The notes under the pieces are model-generated. The model did no database searches. It saw nothing but the letters and a program-made list of their open reading frames with translations, and was not told the DNA's origin. From Cyanobacteria bacterium REEB67 (GTDB lineage: Bacteria > Cyanobacteriota > Vampirovibrionia > Obscuribacterales > Obscuribacteraceae): a stretch of DNA of 64,000 nucleotides. Position 1 is the first letter of the stretch; every line of letters begins with the position of its first letter. Made by a program: the position numbers and the translations under genes. The DNA is taken from assembly GCA_018971775.1 (NCBI GenBank), contig JAGXAB010000004.1, forward strand, positions 1 to 64,000, given 5' to 3'. Shown here piece after piece: positions 44,602-53,432 of the stretch.

Positions 44602-45342
44602 ATGACTGACAATCACAAAATCGCATTTCACAGCGCCTTGAGCCACAGCCTGCCGACCGCCGCCCCAAAGAAAATACTGGTCATCGATGTTGGTGGCACC
44701 CATGTGAAAGCGCTTTGCAGCGGCGAGGAAAATCACAGACAGTTTGCCTCCGGAGCGGGAATGACCGCTGCGGAAATGTCCTCTCAGGTAAAAGAACTCA
44801 CCGCCGACTGGCAATACGACGCAGTATCAATTGGCTATCCCGGTGCTGTCATGCACGGCAAACCAGCTTCAGAACCACGTCACCTCGGTGGCGGCTGGGT
44901 CGGTTTTGATTTTCCAGGCGCCTTCGATTGCCCGGTCACTTTGATCAACGATGCGGCGATGCAAGCCATGGGCGGCTACAAAGGCGGCAAGATGCTTTTC
45001 CTCGGCCTGGGGACGGGACTGGGTTCGGCCATGATCGCCGCTGGTTTCGTCGAGCCTATGGAACTCGGTCATTTACCTTACAAGAAAAAAACTTATGAGG
45101 ACTACATCGGCAAGACAGGTAAGAAGCGCCTCGGCAAAAAAGACTGGGAAAAAGCTGTGCACAAAATAGTCGATATCTTGACCCAGGGCCTCGAGCCGGA
45201 CGATGTGATTTTAGGCGGCGGCAATGCCTCCAAACTCAGTAATTTGCCGGCGCACTGTCGCCTCGGCAGCAATGCCGATGCTTTCACAGGTGGCTTCCGC
45301 CTCTGGCAAAAGCCGGGTCCTTTCCAGGGCACCAGTGAATAG
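44602..45342 (+). CDS. ROK-family kinase, polyphosphate-glucokinase-like
   Basis: The protein has 246 residues from ATG 44602; an upstream ATG at 44554 lies inside the terminator. It has the ROK phosphate loop DVGGTHVK (29-36), SIGYPGAV, LINDAAMQAMGG with the catalytic Asp, GLGTGLGSA and ELGHLPY. The C-terminal GKKDWEKAVHKIV and ILGGGNASKLSNLP segments resemble PpgK, which phosphorylates glucose with polyphosphate or ATP. Polyphosphate use is inferred from this resemblance and from ppk2 and pit in the window. No zinc-binding cysteines of other ROK kinases are seen. It is a single-gene unit. Confidence 0.8.
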   Translation: MTDNHKIAFHSALSHSLPTAAPKKILVIDVGGTHVKALCSGEENHRQFASGAGMTAAEMSSQVKELTADWQYDAVSIGYPGAVMHGKPASEPRHLGGGWVGFDFPGAFDCPVTLINDAAMQAMGGYKGGKMLFLGLGTGLGSAMIAAGFVEPMELGHLPYKKKTYEDYIGKTGKKRLGKKDWEKAVHKIVDILTQGLEPDDVILGGGNASKLSNLPAHCRLGSNADAFTGGFRLWQKPGPFQGTSE

Positions 45343-45475
45343 AAGACAACCAGCTATTCAGTGCTGCATTGAATAATGCTATGGCTGGGTAAAATTACGA
45401 AAGTCATTTCACGCTTGTTACTCGATCGCAACCTTATTGTGGGCATCGACCACCCCCGATCAGAGGTAAGTTTCC

Positions 45476-46051
45476 ATGACCGAGCGCCCAGAACACGCAG
45501 TCAACGGCAGTCCCACCCAAGACTTTTCCATCAATAAATTTTTCCATGATGCCTACGACAAAGGCATAGTCAAAGCGGTAGAAGACTGCCCGAAAGAAGC
45601 TGCCGTCACTGCCGCGGGCCTTGTTGCCGGTGCGGCCGCCGCTGTTTACTTGACTAAAGGTGGAGCTTTAGCGGAAATGGCAATTGGTACTGGGGGAAAA
45701 GCCGGTCCGGCTTTGACATCGACAGCTGAAAGCCTGATCGATAGGGCCGTACCGATTACAGCGGAAAGTCGCGCTGCAGCTGCCAGCGCCGACGTCCTGA
45801 AGATGTCGCCTTTGCAACGCGAGGCTGCTATTGGCAGAGTAGAAAAACATGCCGCTGAAACTGCTGGAGAAGCATTGAAGTCTCCTTTTGCCGGATTTGA
45901 GCAGGCAGGCTATAAACATGTGCCATTCAGGGGCTTGCCAATTACAGCCGAAACTCGATCTCTTGCTGCCAGCGCCGACCTCCTTAAACTGCCGCCCTGG
46001 CAACGCGGTGCTTCTATGCGCGGAATAGAAAAATATCTCGGTCAGCACTAG
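45476..46051 (+). CDS. Hypothetical protein with an internal two-copy repeat
   Basis: The protein has 191 residues with AGAGGTAAG before the ATG. Residues ~40-60 are Ala/Gly-rich and hydrophobic (TAAGLVAGAAAAVYLTKGGA), a weak membrane span. Two copies of a ~35-residue unit follow: VPITAESRAAAASADVLKM..LQREAAI and LPITAETRSLAASADLLKL..WQRGASM, the second at the C-terminus. The family is not recognised. The N-terminus has no signal peptide. A bidirectional terminator separates it from the convergent LysM gene. Confidence 0.7.
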   Translation: MTERPEHAVNGSPTQDFSINKFFHDAYDKGIVKAVEDCPKEAAVTAAGLVAGAAAAVYLTKGGALAEMAIGTGGKAGPALTSTAESLIDRAVPITAESRAAAASADVLKMSPLQREAAIGRVEKHAAETAGEALKSPFAGFEQAGYKHVPFRGLPITAETRSLAASADLLKLPPWQRGASMRGIEKYLGQH

Positions 46052-46088
46052 ATCAACTGAAAGATTCAACTTCTCGAGACAAAAAAGA

Positions 46089-46131
46089 GAAAACGCCGTC
46101 CCAGTCCTGGAGCGGCGTTTTCTTTATTTTT
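46089..46131. terminator. Bidirectional terminator between convergent genes
   Basis: GAAAACGCCG (46089-46098) and CGGCGTTTTC (46113-46122) form a 10-bp stem. A T-run follows on the plus strand (TTTATTTTT), and a run of A precedes it (T-run on the minus strand), so it can serve both genes. Confidence 0.9.
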
Positions 46132-46142
46132 AGCTGCTTCGA

Positions 46143-47291
46143 TCAGGCTTGTTTATTCCAACCGAAATGCTGAGCGAGAGCCTGTTTGACCTGTCTGTCG
46201 ATGGTATACGGATCTTCAGTGCTTATTTTCTGACCAGCTTTCAAACTGTGGTAGCCATTTTCGTGGTGCATTTTTTCCAGCTTGGCGGCAAATTGATCGA
46301 TCTGTGCTTGCGGGTCATTTGGATGCAAACGCTCGGCAATTTTTTCATAGGTGTCGCCTTTGTGCACTGTATAAGTCGCCTGGTGAGCGAGATTGGTGCG
46401 CACTTCGCGATCGACACGAGCGATATTTTCCGGCGTCGAGGCTTCGTAGATCGGAGGTAGAGGTCTGCTTTCGATCGGAGCCGGTCGACCCAGGCCGTAG
46501 GTTTGTCCACCTCTATGGGCGGCGCCACCTGATCCATAAGCACCACTATCGTTGCCGTAGTAGGCCGGAGGATTAGCATCAAAGGTACCGACATTGCGTC
46601 CAGCATGACCGCGACCATAGAGGTCAGGGCGCAGAGTACTATTGCCGTCGGTATAGAGACCACCGCCGACATTGCCGCCGAGGTCTCCGAGATGTCCGCC
46701 GACTGCCGCACCGGCGTGGGAATCGCGGTTGAGAGTAGCGTCGACGCCACCGTGCACTGAAGCCAACCGTCCAGCTCGAGCGCCACCGCCGGCGGCTGCT
46801 TCCAATCCGTCATTGCTAAGCACCGCACCACCACCGGTGCGCACGTTTAGATCACCAAGATAAGCATCGCCATCGGCTTCACCGCCGATAACATTTCCCA
46901 CTCTCGTATTTACCTGACCGTCGGCTCCGGCGAAATCGCCGACATGGGCACCTAGACCGGCATTGGTCTTAAATCCATTTCTGTCGAAACCAGCATATCC
47001 ACCGGCCTGCACCCCGGCCAGATCACCGAGGCCGACACCGACATCGGCACCGTTGACGGCTCCAACTTTAGCCTGAGCATGAGCAAAAAAAACATCGACA
47101 CCGGCGTTTATCGCACCATCATCGGTGACACCGAGTTTGACTATACCGAGATTGACGCCATAAAATTTCGTCGGCTCCGAGGGCCTTTGCACGACTTCAT
47201 CTCTGATTTTGTCCAGGTGGCTGCTGTTATCCGGATTAGCGGCCGGACTGTCGAACCAGCGGTCATTACCATTGAAATTTTCTGCGCTCAT
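46143..47291 (-). CDS. Glycine-rich repeat protein with C-terminal LysM
   Basis: The protein has 382 residues with GAGGAG upstream. Residues ~45-230 are built of short repeats alternating Gly, Ala, Asp, Val with periods of roughly 10-12 residues (GVDVFFAHAQAKVG, GVGLGDLAGVQAGGYAG, GLGAHVGDFAGADG, GGHLGDLGGNVGGGL), typical of a beta-solenoid or glycine-rich surface structure. After a polar linker, a LysM domain lies at about 304-360 (TYTVHKGDTYEKIAERLHPN, then LKAGQKISTEDP). No signal peptide is visible. Probably bound to peptidoglycan or exported by an unrecognised route. Confidence 0.82.
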   Translation of the reverse strand: MSAENFNGNDRWFDSPAANPDNSSHLDKIRDEVVQRPSEPTKFYGVNLGIVKLGVTDDGAINAGVDVFFAHAQAKVGAVNGADVGVGLGDLAGVQAGGYAGFDRNGFKTNAGLGAHVGDFAGADGQVNTRVGNVIGGEADGDAYLGDLNVRTGGGAVLSNDGLEAAAGGGARAGRLASVHGGVDATLNRDSHAGAAVGGHLGDLGGNVGGGLYTDGNSTLRPDLYGRGHAGRNVGTFDANPPAYYGNDSGAYGSGGAAHRGGQTYGLGRPAPIESRPLPPIYEASTPENIARVDREVRTNLAHQATYTVHKGDTYEKIAERLHPNDPQAQIDQFAAKLEKMHHENGYHSLKAGQKISTEDPYTIDRQVKQALAQHFGWNKQA

Positions 47292-47342
47292 TCTCTAAAT
47301 CTCCTCGAAAGCTCGAATCTTGGGGGTTGAGTGGGGGAATCC

Positions 47343-47366
47343 GTCCTTAATTTGCATATTAGGGAC
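47343..47366. promoter_or_regulatory. Imperfect palindrome upstream of the glycine-rich LysM gene
   Basis: GTCCTTAAT and ATTAGGGAC form a 9-bp inverted repeat with one mismatch and a 6-bp spacer, about 50 bp upstream of the start at 47291. It may be an operator. The regulator is unknown. Confidence 0.3.
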
Positions 47367-47444
47367 GAGAGATGACCAAGAGGCGACCGATCTGTGACCG
47401 TACTGTGGCAGGACTTTGCAAATTCTCATCATAGTGCGGCGACA

Positions 47445-47475
47445 AAAAAGCCGCGCTGGCGAGGCGCGGCTTTTC
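47445..47475 (-). terminator. Terminator after the small Cys-rich gene
   Basis: AAAAGCCGCG and CGCGGCTTTT form a stem around 47446-47474. Read on the minus strand it is followed by TTTTTTG, fitting termination of the transcript that includes 48075-47557. Confidence 0.85.
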
Positions 47476-47556
47476 TGGGAGTTCTCTACGGAGCTTATTA
47501 TCAAGGTTGTCAAGATTAAATTACACAGGAATTTCCCTGAAGAGTGACTGGTGAAA

Positions 47557-48075
47557 TCAGGGACAGCATTGTTCGCGCTTCTGAGAAGCATTATGGGATG
47601 GCGACGGGACCGCCCCCGGCAGGCTACCGTCGGGTGACTCGGCCGGGGCGTTGGTGACAAATACAAATGGATCGGTACAACCGTCTCTATCAGTACCAAG
47701 CAATAGCGGCAAGACGGGCTCCTGAGCACAAACCAGACAACCATCACCGAACTCGAGACAGGAGCCGTTGCAGAGAGTCATGTTGCAGAGGGCCAGGTGC
47801 GCGTAGCGCTGTCGCCAGACGAGGAAAGAGCGGTAAATACCAGGCACAGGCGCGGCTTCGGCAATTGGTTCGCGCTGATTGCCGGCCGGCACGAGCGGCC
47901 TGCTCATATCTATAGATATGGCTCTGGGCATGGCTCTCAAACTAGCTCCAGGCGCAGCCTGGCGAAGCACTCTCAGCGGCCCGGGTGGCCCACCCGGACC
48001 GGCATTGACCGGCGGCCCATAGCTGCCGACGACAGCAAGGAGAGCAAGGCTGGCTATGTATTTGCTGACAATCAA
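47557..48075 (-). CDS. Small exported Cys-rich protein, start coupled to the TPR gene
   Basis: A TTG at 48073-48075 overlaps the TGA of the TPR gene as TTGA. From there 172 residues read with a plausible signal peptide (SKYIASLALLAVVGSYGPPVNA). The mature part is Pro/Gly-rich and then has a cysteine cluster: LCNMTLCNGSCLEFGDGCLV, AQEP after one more Cys, DGCTDPF, and EQCCP at the end. The frame extends upstream to 48234 without coding character. The family is not recognised. That it is a gene rests on the signal peptide, the tight coupling and the terminator downstream. Confidence 0.5.
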   Translation of the reverse strand: MIVSKYIASLALLAVVGSYGPPVNAGPGGPPGPLRVLRQAAPGASLRAMPRAISIDMSRPLVPAGNQREPIAEAAPVPGIYRSFLVWRQRYAHLALCNMTLCNGSCLEFGDGCLVCAQEPVLPLLLGTDRDGCTDPFVFVTNAPAESPDGSLPGAVPSPSHNASQKREQCCP

Positions 48076-49004
48076 AAATGGAAACGCAACATGTGACAAA
48101 TCGGACAATGCAGACCACTGGCGCCGAGAGCGGCCCCAACACCGACATTGAGGATCATATTCGCCGCCTGACGGGTGCGGTGATTGGCCGGAGTTTGGCC
48201 GACGGTCAGAGTTGGCGTCGTCGGGGGCGGGCACGCGCTCGTTCCCGTCGAAAGCGCCCCTCCCGGCTGGCCGCCCAGACCGACGAATCCGACCGGGATG
48301 TCCGGAAACTGATCGGGGCTGACACCCAGAGTCGGAGGCACAAACTCGCCTTTGCGCGAGCTCAGTTGAAATTTGTGATAATCGACCGCCAGGGGTGGCA
48401 TGTCCGGCTGAGAGACGGCAAAAAGCGGCTCACCGTCAACAGCTTGCGGTACAGTCAGCGGTGCGCTTGCGGCTTTGACCGGCGCCACAGTGGTCCCCTC
48501 TGAAGTGACGGGCCACAGAGGCGCTGAAGTAAATGGTTTAAGGCTAAAGTTGGGGCTGCCGGAAAGAGCGGCCGGTCCTGCCTTGCGCAGAGCGACCTCG
48601 GTGGAATGCACAGCCTCTTTTAGTTCACGATCATTAGGGCGCAGGGCCAGGGCGGCGTGATAATTGCTCAGAGCGCCGATCAGATCGCCGCGACTTTCGG
48701 CGACGGCGCCCAGATCGTAAAAAGCATCAACGGAGCGTGGATCGCGGGCCAGGACTTGTTTAAAAATCACCTCGGCTGCTTCGATTTTGCCTTCCCTGTG
48801 CAATTTGGCCCCGCTGGCCAGAAGCGCCACATTAGCGTCCAGTTTTTTGACCGGACCGGGCCGTGAAGTTTTAGAGGTCGAGTGCCTGTTGCTGCAAGAC
48901 ATAGCCTGCTTTGCGACCGGTCGAGCCTGGACCTGACAGGCGAGCATCAGAGATGACACAAGGGCCAGAGCGGCGGGAAGTTGGATTTTGCGTCGGTCTT
49001 TCAA
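48072..49004 (-). CDS. Secreted TPR protein
   Basis: The protein has 310 residues from a TTG at 49002-49004 with no clear Shine-Dalgarno. The signal peptide ends near residue 27. Two TPR units at ~58-130 (EAAEVIFKQVLARDPRSVDAFYDLG; GDLIGALSNYHAALALRPND) suggest a protein-interaction scaffold. The remainder is Pro/Thr/Gly-rich and ends CPICHMLRFHF. The C-terminal half shows no known domain. It is probably in an operon with the downstream Cys-rich gene, whose start overlaps its stop. Confidence 0.75.
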   Translation of the reverse strand: MKDRRKIQLPAALALVSSLMLACQVQARPVAKQAMSCSNRHSTSKTSRPGPVKKLDANVALLASGAKLHREGKIEAAEVIFKQVLARDPRSVDAFYDLGAVAESRGDLIGALSNYHAALALRPNDRELKEAVHSTEVALRKAGPAALSGSPNFSLKPFTSAPLWPVTSEGTTVAPVKAASAPLTVPQAVDGEPLFAVSQPDMPPLAVDYHKFQLSSRKGEFVPPTLGVSPDQFPDIPVGFVGLGGQPGGALSTGTSACPPPTTPTLTVGQTPANHRTRQAANMILNVGVGAALGASGLHCPICHMLRFHF

Positions 49005-49068
49005 GAAGAGCTACCCGAGCTGAAGCGCCTACAGTTTAGATCACCAGCATAGCAAATCGAGCCCCGCC

Positions 49069-50883
49069 TTAAAGGTCTTTAGCGGATATAGTCGGCCGCC
49101 GTCTCTCACTTTTGTGCTCGGCTTTCGTCACGGCGACAAGATTAATTGCTTTCATACAGAGGGCTATGTCCTGATAGAAATCTTCGCTATCGAAACGTTG
49201 CGCTTTTAATACTCCCTCACCGACACTCTGCTCGAGCTGTTCAATCGAGGTGTACCAGTGGGGAGCGGCACTGAGACGATTTTTAAAGCGGGCTGCCCAC
49301 TGTGCGCCCATGCCGTGTACGACGGCGTAAGGCAAGAGACGATAAAAAATTCCCGGCTCCTGCTCATGGGCGGCAGCGATTTCTTGATCACTGGCGCTGA
49401 GGATGAAATGCTCGAATTTATGCAACTGCTCAACGGCCGCCACACCTTTGCGGGTGCGTTTGGGCATGATCGGACTGGCGGCGAAAACCAGAGCACCGGC
49501 GATGATCAGACCGACGCTGGCCATTTTGTAAGTATCGGTCGCAATCGCACTATAAGCGTAGAAGAGGGCACCGACAGCGCCAATAGAAATACCGCTGTTG
49601 ACGAAATAATCGCGATCGGACTGGGGATTGCGGGCAAAGTAGCGATCGGTTGTCACTCGCTTCTGGATCTCCTGGCGAAATAAAGGCATGTAATCGATCA
49701 AATAGCCGCGCATATCGCTCAGATAGGCCTTGTTGCGGCCGGTAAAGATGACGTTCAGGAGCAATTCTTCATGCGCTTTTAAAGTACCAATCACCGGCTG
49801 TGGTGGCTGTGAAAATTCGTAGTCTTTGCTGCCGTAGTCGACAAGGCCATGACAGGGCGTTTCGCGAATGGCCAGATAGCCGCGATTGGCCAGGTCGAGC
49901 ACAGTGGCAATGATGTCCCTGTCATCGCAACTCTCATCGATAATCGTGCCAGCTTCGGCGGGCGTCAGCTCCAGAGGCGGCTGCCAGAGAGCCTTTAGAG
50001 AGAAAGAAGGAGCCTTGCCGAAGCGCTGATCGCTGCCGAGCAAAAGCCAGATCAAAATTAAAAAAACCGCCGTAAAAACAGGCAGGTAAATAACCATCTG
50101 CGAAGTTTGATAAATTTCGCCAAGAGTATCCGACAAGCCCTGCCCGGCGATCGAGCCGGCCGGCAGAGGCAGGATGAGAATCAGATCCTCACCGGGAGTA
50201 AGTCTGTCGGCGACGATGTGCAAAGTGCCGCCGGTCTCGCTCAAATGCGCGTGTTTTTTCGAAGCGACACTACCCAAATAGGCAACGGCGCGCCTGGCCT
50301 CACCGGCCTGATTGGCTGCAAGAGATAGAGTGAGCCTGACGGAGTCGATAGGCATCGTCCACTGCGGACCGAGGGCACTGTAAAAAAGCTCCGGTTGGCC
50401 CGAGACATTATTGACGCTGCCGACCAGCTCATAAGTGAGTTTAAAATTGTGGACGCCGACCAGAGTTGAGCGGGGATCGCCAATCGTTATGCTTTCGAAG
50501 GTCTGCACCGGCTTGCTGGTGTAAGGCAAAAGGCGCCCCTGCTCATCGTTGACGCCCTTGACATAGACTTCGAAGTTGCAGAGCTTGCCCGAGCGCTTGT
50601 AGAGTGTCGGCACATAGCGAGAAAAACGAGATTGCCCGTTGTAGCCGAAATCGACGCTGATATATTCGACGACGCTGAGCCGACCGTGGGCACTGAGAGT
50701 AAGCTCCTGGCGCAGTTCTCTGACGTGGGCGAGGTGAACACCACTTAATTTGGAGGGAGGACTCTTCTGTCCTTGATTGGCTTTCAAACTCTTTGAGGCG
50801 CTAGAGCGGGACTGCGCTCTCGCCGACCGGGATTGCCCACCAAGCTTTTCGGAAGAACGCTTCTCGGTCAAAATCTTCTCCAA
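49069..50883 (-). CDS. DUF2207 (YciQ-like) membrane protein
   Basis: The protein has 604 residues from TTG 50881-50883. The DUF2207 domain is recognisable (LTLSAHGRLSVVEYISVDF, FSRYVPTLYKR, HNFKLTYELVGSVNN, ELFYSALGPQWTMPIDSV), an extracytoplasmic beta domain. Membrane segments follow: VIYLPVFTAVFLILIWLLLG, then a pair near SIGAVGALFYAYSAIA and VGLIIAGALVFAASPI. A soluble C-terminal part is helical. Family members usually have an N-terminal signal peptide; here the first ~60 residues are Lys/Ser-rich and polar, so the start may be wrong or export unusual. Function unknown. Confidence 0.85.
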   Translation of the reverse strand: MEKILTEKRSSEKLGGQSRSARAQSRSSASKSLKANQGQKSPPSKLSGVHLAHVRELRQELTLSAHGRLSVVEYISVDFGYNGQSRFSRYVPTLYKRSGKLCNFEVYVKGVNDEQGRLLPYTSKPVQTFESITIGDPRSTLVGVHNFKLTYELVGSVNNVSGQPELFYSALGPQWTMPIDSVRLTLSLAANQAGEARRAVAYLGSVASKKHAHLSETGGTLHIVADRLTPGEDLILILPLPAGSIAGQGLSDTLGEIYQTSQMVIYLPVFTAVFLILIWLLLGSDQRFGKAPSFSLKALWQPPLELTPAEAGTIIDESCDDRDIIATVLDLANRGYLAIRETPCHGLVDYGSKDYEFSQPPQPVIGTLKAHEELLLNVIFTGRNKAYLSDMRGYLIDYMPLFRQEIQKRVTTDRYFARNPQSDRDYFVNSGISIGAVGALFYAYSAIATDTYKMASVGLIIAGALVFAASPIMPKRTRKGVAAVEQLHKFEHFILSASDQEIAAAHEQEPGIFYRLLPYAVVHGMGAQWAARFKNRLSAAPHWYTSIEQLEQSVGEGVLKAQRFDSEDFYQDIALCMKAINLVAVTKAEHKSERRRPTISAKDL

Positions 50884-50963
50884 TACAGAAAGGCGGCTTT
50901 AAGGCTATTATAGACGCGCGAAGGGCCTTGACAGCTTTCAAGAGGAAATTCAATCAGCTCTCG

Positions 50964-52520
50964 ATGTTAATGAAAAGGCTCACCAGCACCGCATGCATTT
51001 CCACTGCCCTCTTTGTCGGCTCGAGCCTGACAGGGGCGGCAGCCGCTCAGAGTGGCGCTGACGAATCCACCCATCTGCATGCCGGTCTGCATGCCAATGT
51101 GCACGGAAGCACGCATGTGCACGCCGATCAATTCCAGCGACTTTTCGATGAAGCGAAAAAAGCCCTGGCCGAAAGACGCTATGAAGCGGCCGACGGATTT
51201 ATCCAGTCCGCCTTGAAAGAAGCGCAAGGTGTAGGCGACCGGAGTAAACGCAGTCTGGAAGCAATTCTGCTCCTGGCCGAGATCGAAAATCGCACTGGTC
51301 GCTCGCATAAAGCCTATAGCTTATTAAGGGATCTCGATAAAGAAATGGTGCGCGGCTTCGGCGAAGATTCGCTGCAATCGGCGACGACACTCAGCGAACT
51401 GGCGGAAGCCGAAATCGAACTTTTCAAATTCAAGCTGGCCGAAGAGCACGCCCGCACCGCACTAAAAATTCTCACCCTGCTTTCGGAGCGCAGCGAAGCC
51501 GGTGGTCATGCCGAATACGCAAGCGAGCGTGGCCTGGCCGCCTCGAGACTGGGGCAGGCCCTTGCCAGACAGGGCTTCAGCGAAGAAGCAAAACCCTTTT
51601 ACACCCACGCGCATGAATATTTCACTGAAGCCCCCGGATTTAAGGATCAAGATCTTGCCGATGAATTGCGTCAGGAAGCAATTTTCATGCGCAATCTGGG
51701 CGCAAAAAAAAGCAGCAATGAACTCTTCGAAACATCTAATCGCCTTCAGGATCAAGCCGCCAATCCGGAACAACCGGCCCATCTGATCGGCAACGTCGAT
51801 ATGCGCTGGGAGCCGGGATCGCCGCGCTGCCACGAAATCATCGACAACGATTTCCCACTGCGCTACATCAACACCAATAAAATACGCGTCGCCGTCACCA
51901 CTGTCGATCTCTGGGAATTGATGGCGGTACTGGTCTGTGTCACCAATCTCGATGATCACAGACGTATGGTCGGTTTTGGCGATGTAAAATTATTCAAAGT
52001 AGAAAGCGATCCCAAAACTGGACAGGTGAAACAAACGCTGCCTATCCCGGAAGTAAATCATCACACCATCGACCGGATCAGACGCGAGCTCAATATCTGG
52101 AGCCTCACTCAAGACAGACCCTGGCTGGCCAACATGCAAAAAAATCGCAATGTGCGAGGTCTGGTACCCAATGAAGGTCATGATCTTTTTCGCGGACCTA
52201 ATATGTTCGGCGTCTGGCGCGAATGGGGCGGCACATCGCATGTGGTGCCAACCAAAGTGTCGGTTCTGCCATCGCGCGAAAATGTCTTTGACCGCTACGA
52301 AACGGACGACCTCAATCACGAATCAGGCTTGATTCGAGGCGAAGGCGCCGGCATGAAACAAGCCGGCCTCGTTCCGATTGTGCTTGAACCTTTCGAATCG
52401 CGCACCGGCGAACTCTTTTACATCTATCCACGCGGTGAAGACACAGTCAACGTAAAAGTCAATATCGGCAATGTCACCTGCGAATTTCCCTTCCAAAATC
52501 GCAAGCGTCGCATCCGCTGA
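50964..52520 (+). CDS. Secreted TPR-like protein with unrecognised C-terminal domain
   Basis: The protein has 518 residues from ATG 50964 (TTG 50928 and ATG 50970 are alternatives). A signal peptide ends near residue 31 (TGAAAAQSG). A His-rich stretch (HLHAGLHANVHGSTHVHAD) follows, possibly metal-binding. TPR-like helices occupy ~60-255 (EAKKALAERRYEAADGFIQ, KAYSLLRDLDKE). The C-terminal ~250 residues are beta-rich (RYINTNKIRVAVTTVDLWEL, YIYPRGEDTVNVKVNI) and not recognised. The gene is divergent from DUF2207, sharing about 80 bp. Its stop is directly adjacent to the stop of the convergent SDR gene. Confidence 0.8.
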   Translation: MLMKRLTSTACISTALFVGSSLTGAAAAQSGADESTHLHAGLHANVHGSTHVHADQFQRLFDEAKKALAERRYEAADGFIQSALKEAQGVGDRSKRSLEAILLLAEIENRTGRSHKAYSLLRDLDKEMVRGFGEDSLQSATTLSELAEAEIELFKFKLAEEHARTALKILTLLSERSEAGGHAEYASERGLAASRLGQALARQGFSEEAKPFYTHAHEYFTEAPGFKDQDLADELRQEAIFMRNLGAKKSSNELFETSNRLQDQAANPEQPAHLIGNVDMRWEPGSPRCHEIIDNDFPLRYINTNKIRVAVTTVDLWELMAVLVCVTNLDDHRRMVGFGDVKLFKVESDPKTGQVKQTLPIPEVNHHTIDRIRRELNIWSLTQDRPWLANMQKNRNVRGLVPNEGHDLFRGPNMFGVWREWGGTSHVVPTKVSVLPSRENVFDRYETDDLNHESGLIRGEGAGMKQAGLVPIVLEPFESRTGELFYIYPRGEDTVNVKVNIGNVTCEFPFQNRKRRIR

Positions 52521-53432
52521 TTAGCTCTGGCGCAAGGCGGAGCAGCGCCGCAGACAATCACTGAAACCCTCTACATATGTGGGATAGCGCAAATCCAAGC
52601 CAAAATCTTTGCGCAAAAGCGATGCATCTATGCGGCGATTACCACGCAAAGTCGGTGGTACCGCATTCAGTGGCAGGAAAGGGGGCAGGGGCAAGCTCAG
52701 TTTTTCACACAGCCAACCGACGACCTCAAGATGCTGAGCCGGCTTCAAGTCGCCGACCAGGTAGAGCGCACCGTCCTCGGCTCGGACAAAAGCGGCGGCG
52801 ATAATGGCAGCAAGGTCGTCTAAATGTATGCGCGATACATAATTGCTGCCGTCGCCCGGTATGCTGTAGCTGCCGGCAAGCAAACGCAGATGCAAGCCGC
52901 TTTCCGGGCCATAAAGACCGGGAGCGCGCAGGACGCAGGCACCGCGCTCACGCCAAAAATCCTCGCTGGCCAGGCGTAGCCGAGCGCCCTCCGAAGGCTG
53001 GTCCGGAAGAGCGGTCGCTTCATCGATGGCCCCTTCGATACCGTCATAAACCCCGGTCGAGGAAATGTAAACGATTTTCGCCGCCGAGGTGAGCAAAGGA
53101 GCGTAGCGCCTGTCGCTGGCGCCGCTTGCATCCGGAGGATAGGAGATAAGCACACAGGCCTCGTCCGCCGCCGCCTCGATCAGGTCAAGCGAAAATCTCT
53201 GTCCATCGTCGAGCAAGGGCACGATGCCGCTCGCCGCTAAGACCTCTTTTTTAGCCGCACTGCGGGTGGTGCCGCTCAATAGCACGGAGTCTGTCGATGA
53301 ACTATTAATTTTGTGGATCAAATCGGCCAGGGCAAGGGCCGTATTACCCACACCGAGAAGGAGAATTTTGTCAGCCGCGATCTTAGTCGGCGGATCGGGC
53401 GACGTTTCAGGCGGAGATTCAGTCGATGTCAA
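52521..53432 (-). CDS. Extended SDR / NAD(P)-dependent epimerase-like protein
   Basis: The protein has 303 residues from a TTG start that overlaps the end of the upstream gene by 14 bp. The Rossmann motif is LLLGVGNTALALADL. Further marks are VYISSTGVYDG (catalytic Ser/Thr region), a YxxxK that is not obvious in this read, LRAPGLYGPESGL and a substrate-binding C-terminus. It resembles the YeeZ-type atypical SDRs. Since the active-site Tyr is not clear, catalytic activity is uncertain. It probably sits in an operon with the Pro-rich protein. Confidence 0.8.
   Translation of the reverse strand: MTSTESPPETSPDPPTKIAADKILLLGVGNTALALADLIHKINSSSTDSVLLSGTTRSAAKKEVLAASGIVPLLDDGQRFSLDLIEAAADEACVLISYPPDASGASDRRYAPLLTSAAKIVYISSTGVYDGIEGAIDEATALPDQPSEGARLRLASEDFWRERGACVLRAPGLYGPESGLHLRLLAGSYSIPGDGSNYVSRIHLDDLAAIIAAAFVRAEDGALYLVGDLKPAQHLEVVGWLCEKLSLPLPPFLPLNAVPPTLRGNRRIDASLLRKDFGLDLRYPTYVEGFSDCLRRCSALRQS

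Noticed and set aside
47557..48234. Full upstream extent of the Cys-rich frame to 48234
   Set aside because: The part upstream of 48075 overlaps the TPR gene and lacks coding character, whereas the TTG at 48075 starts a signal peptide.
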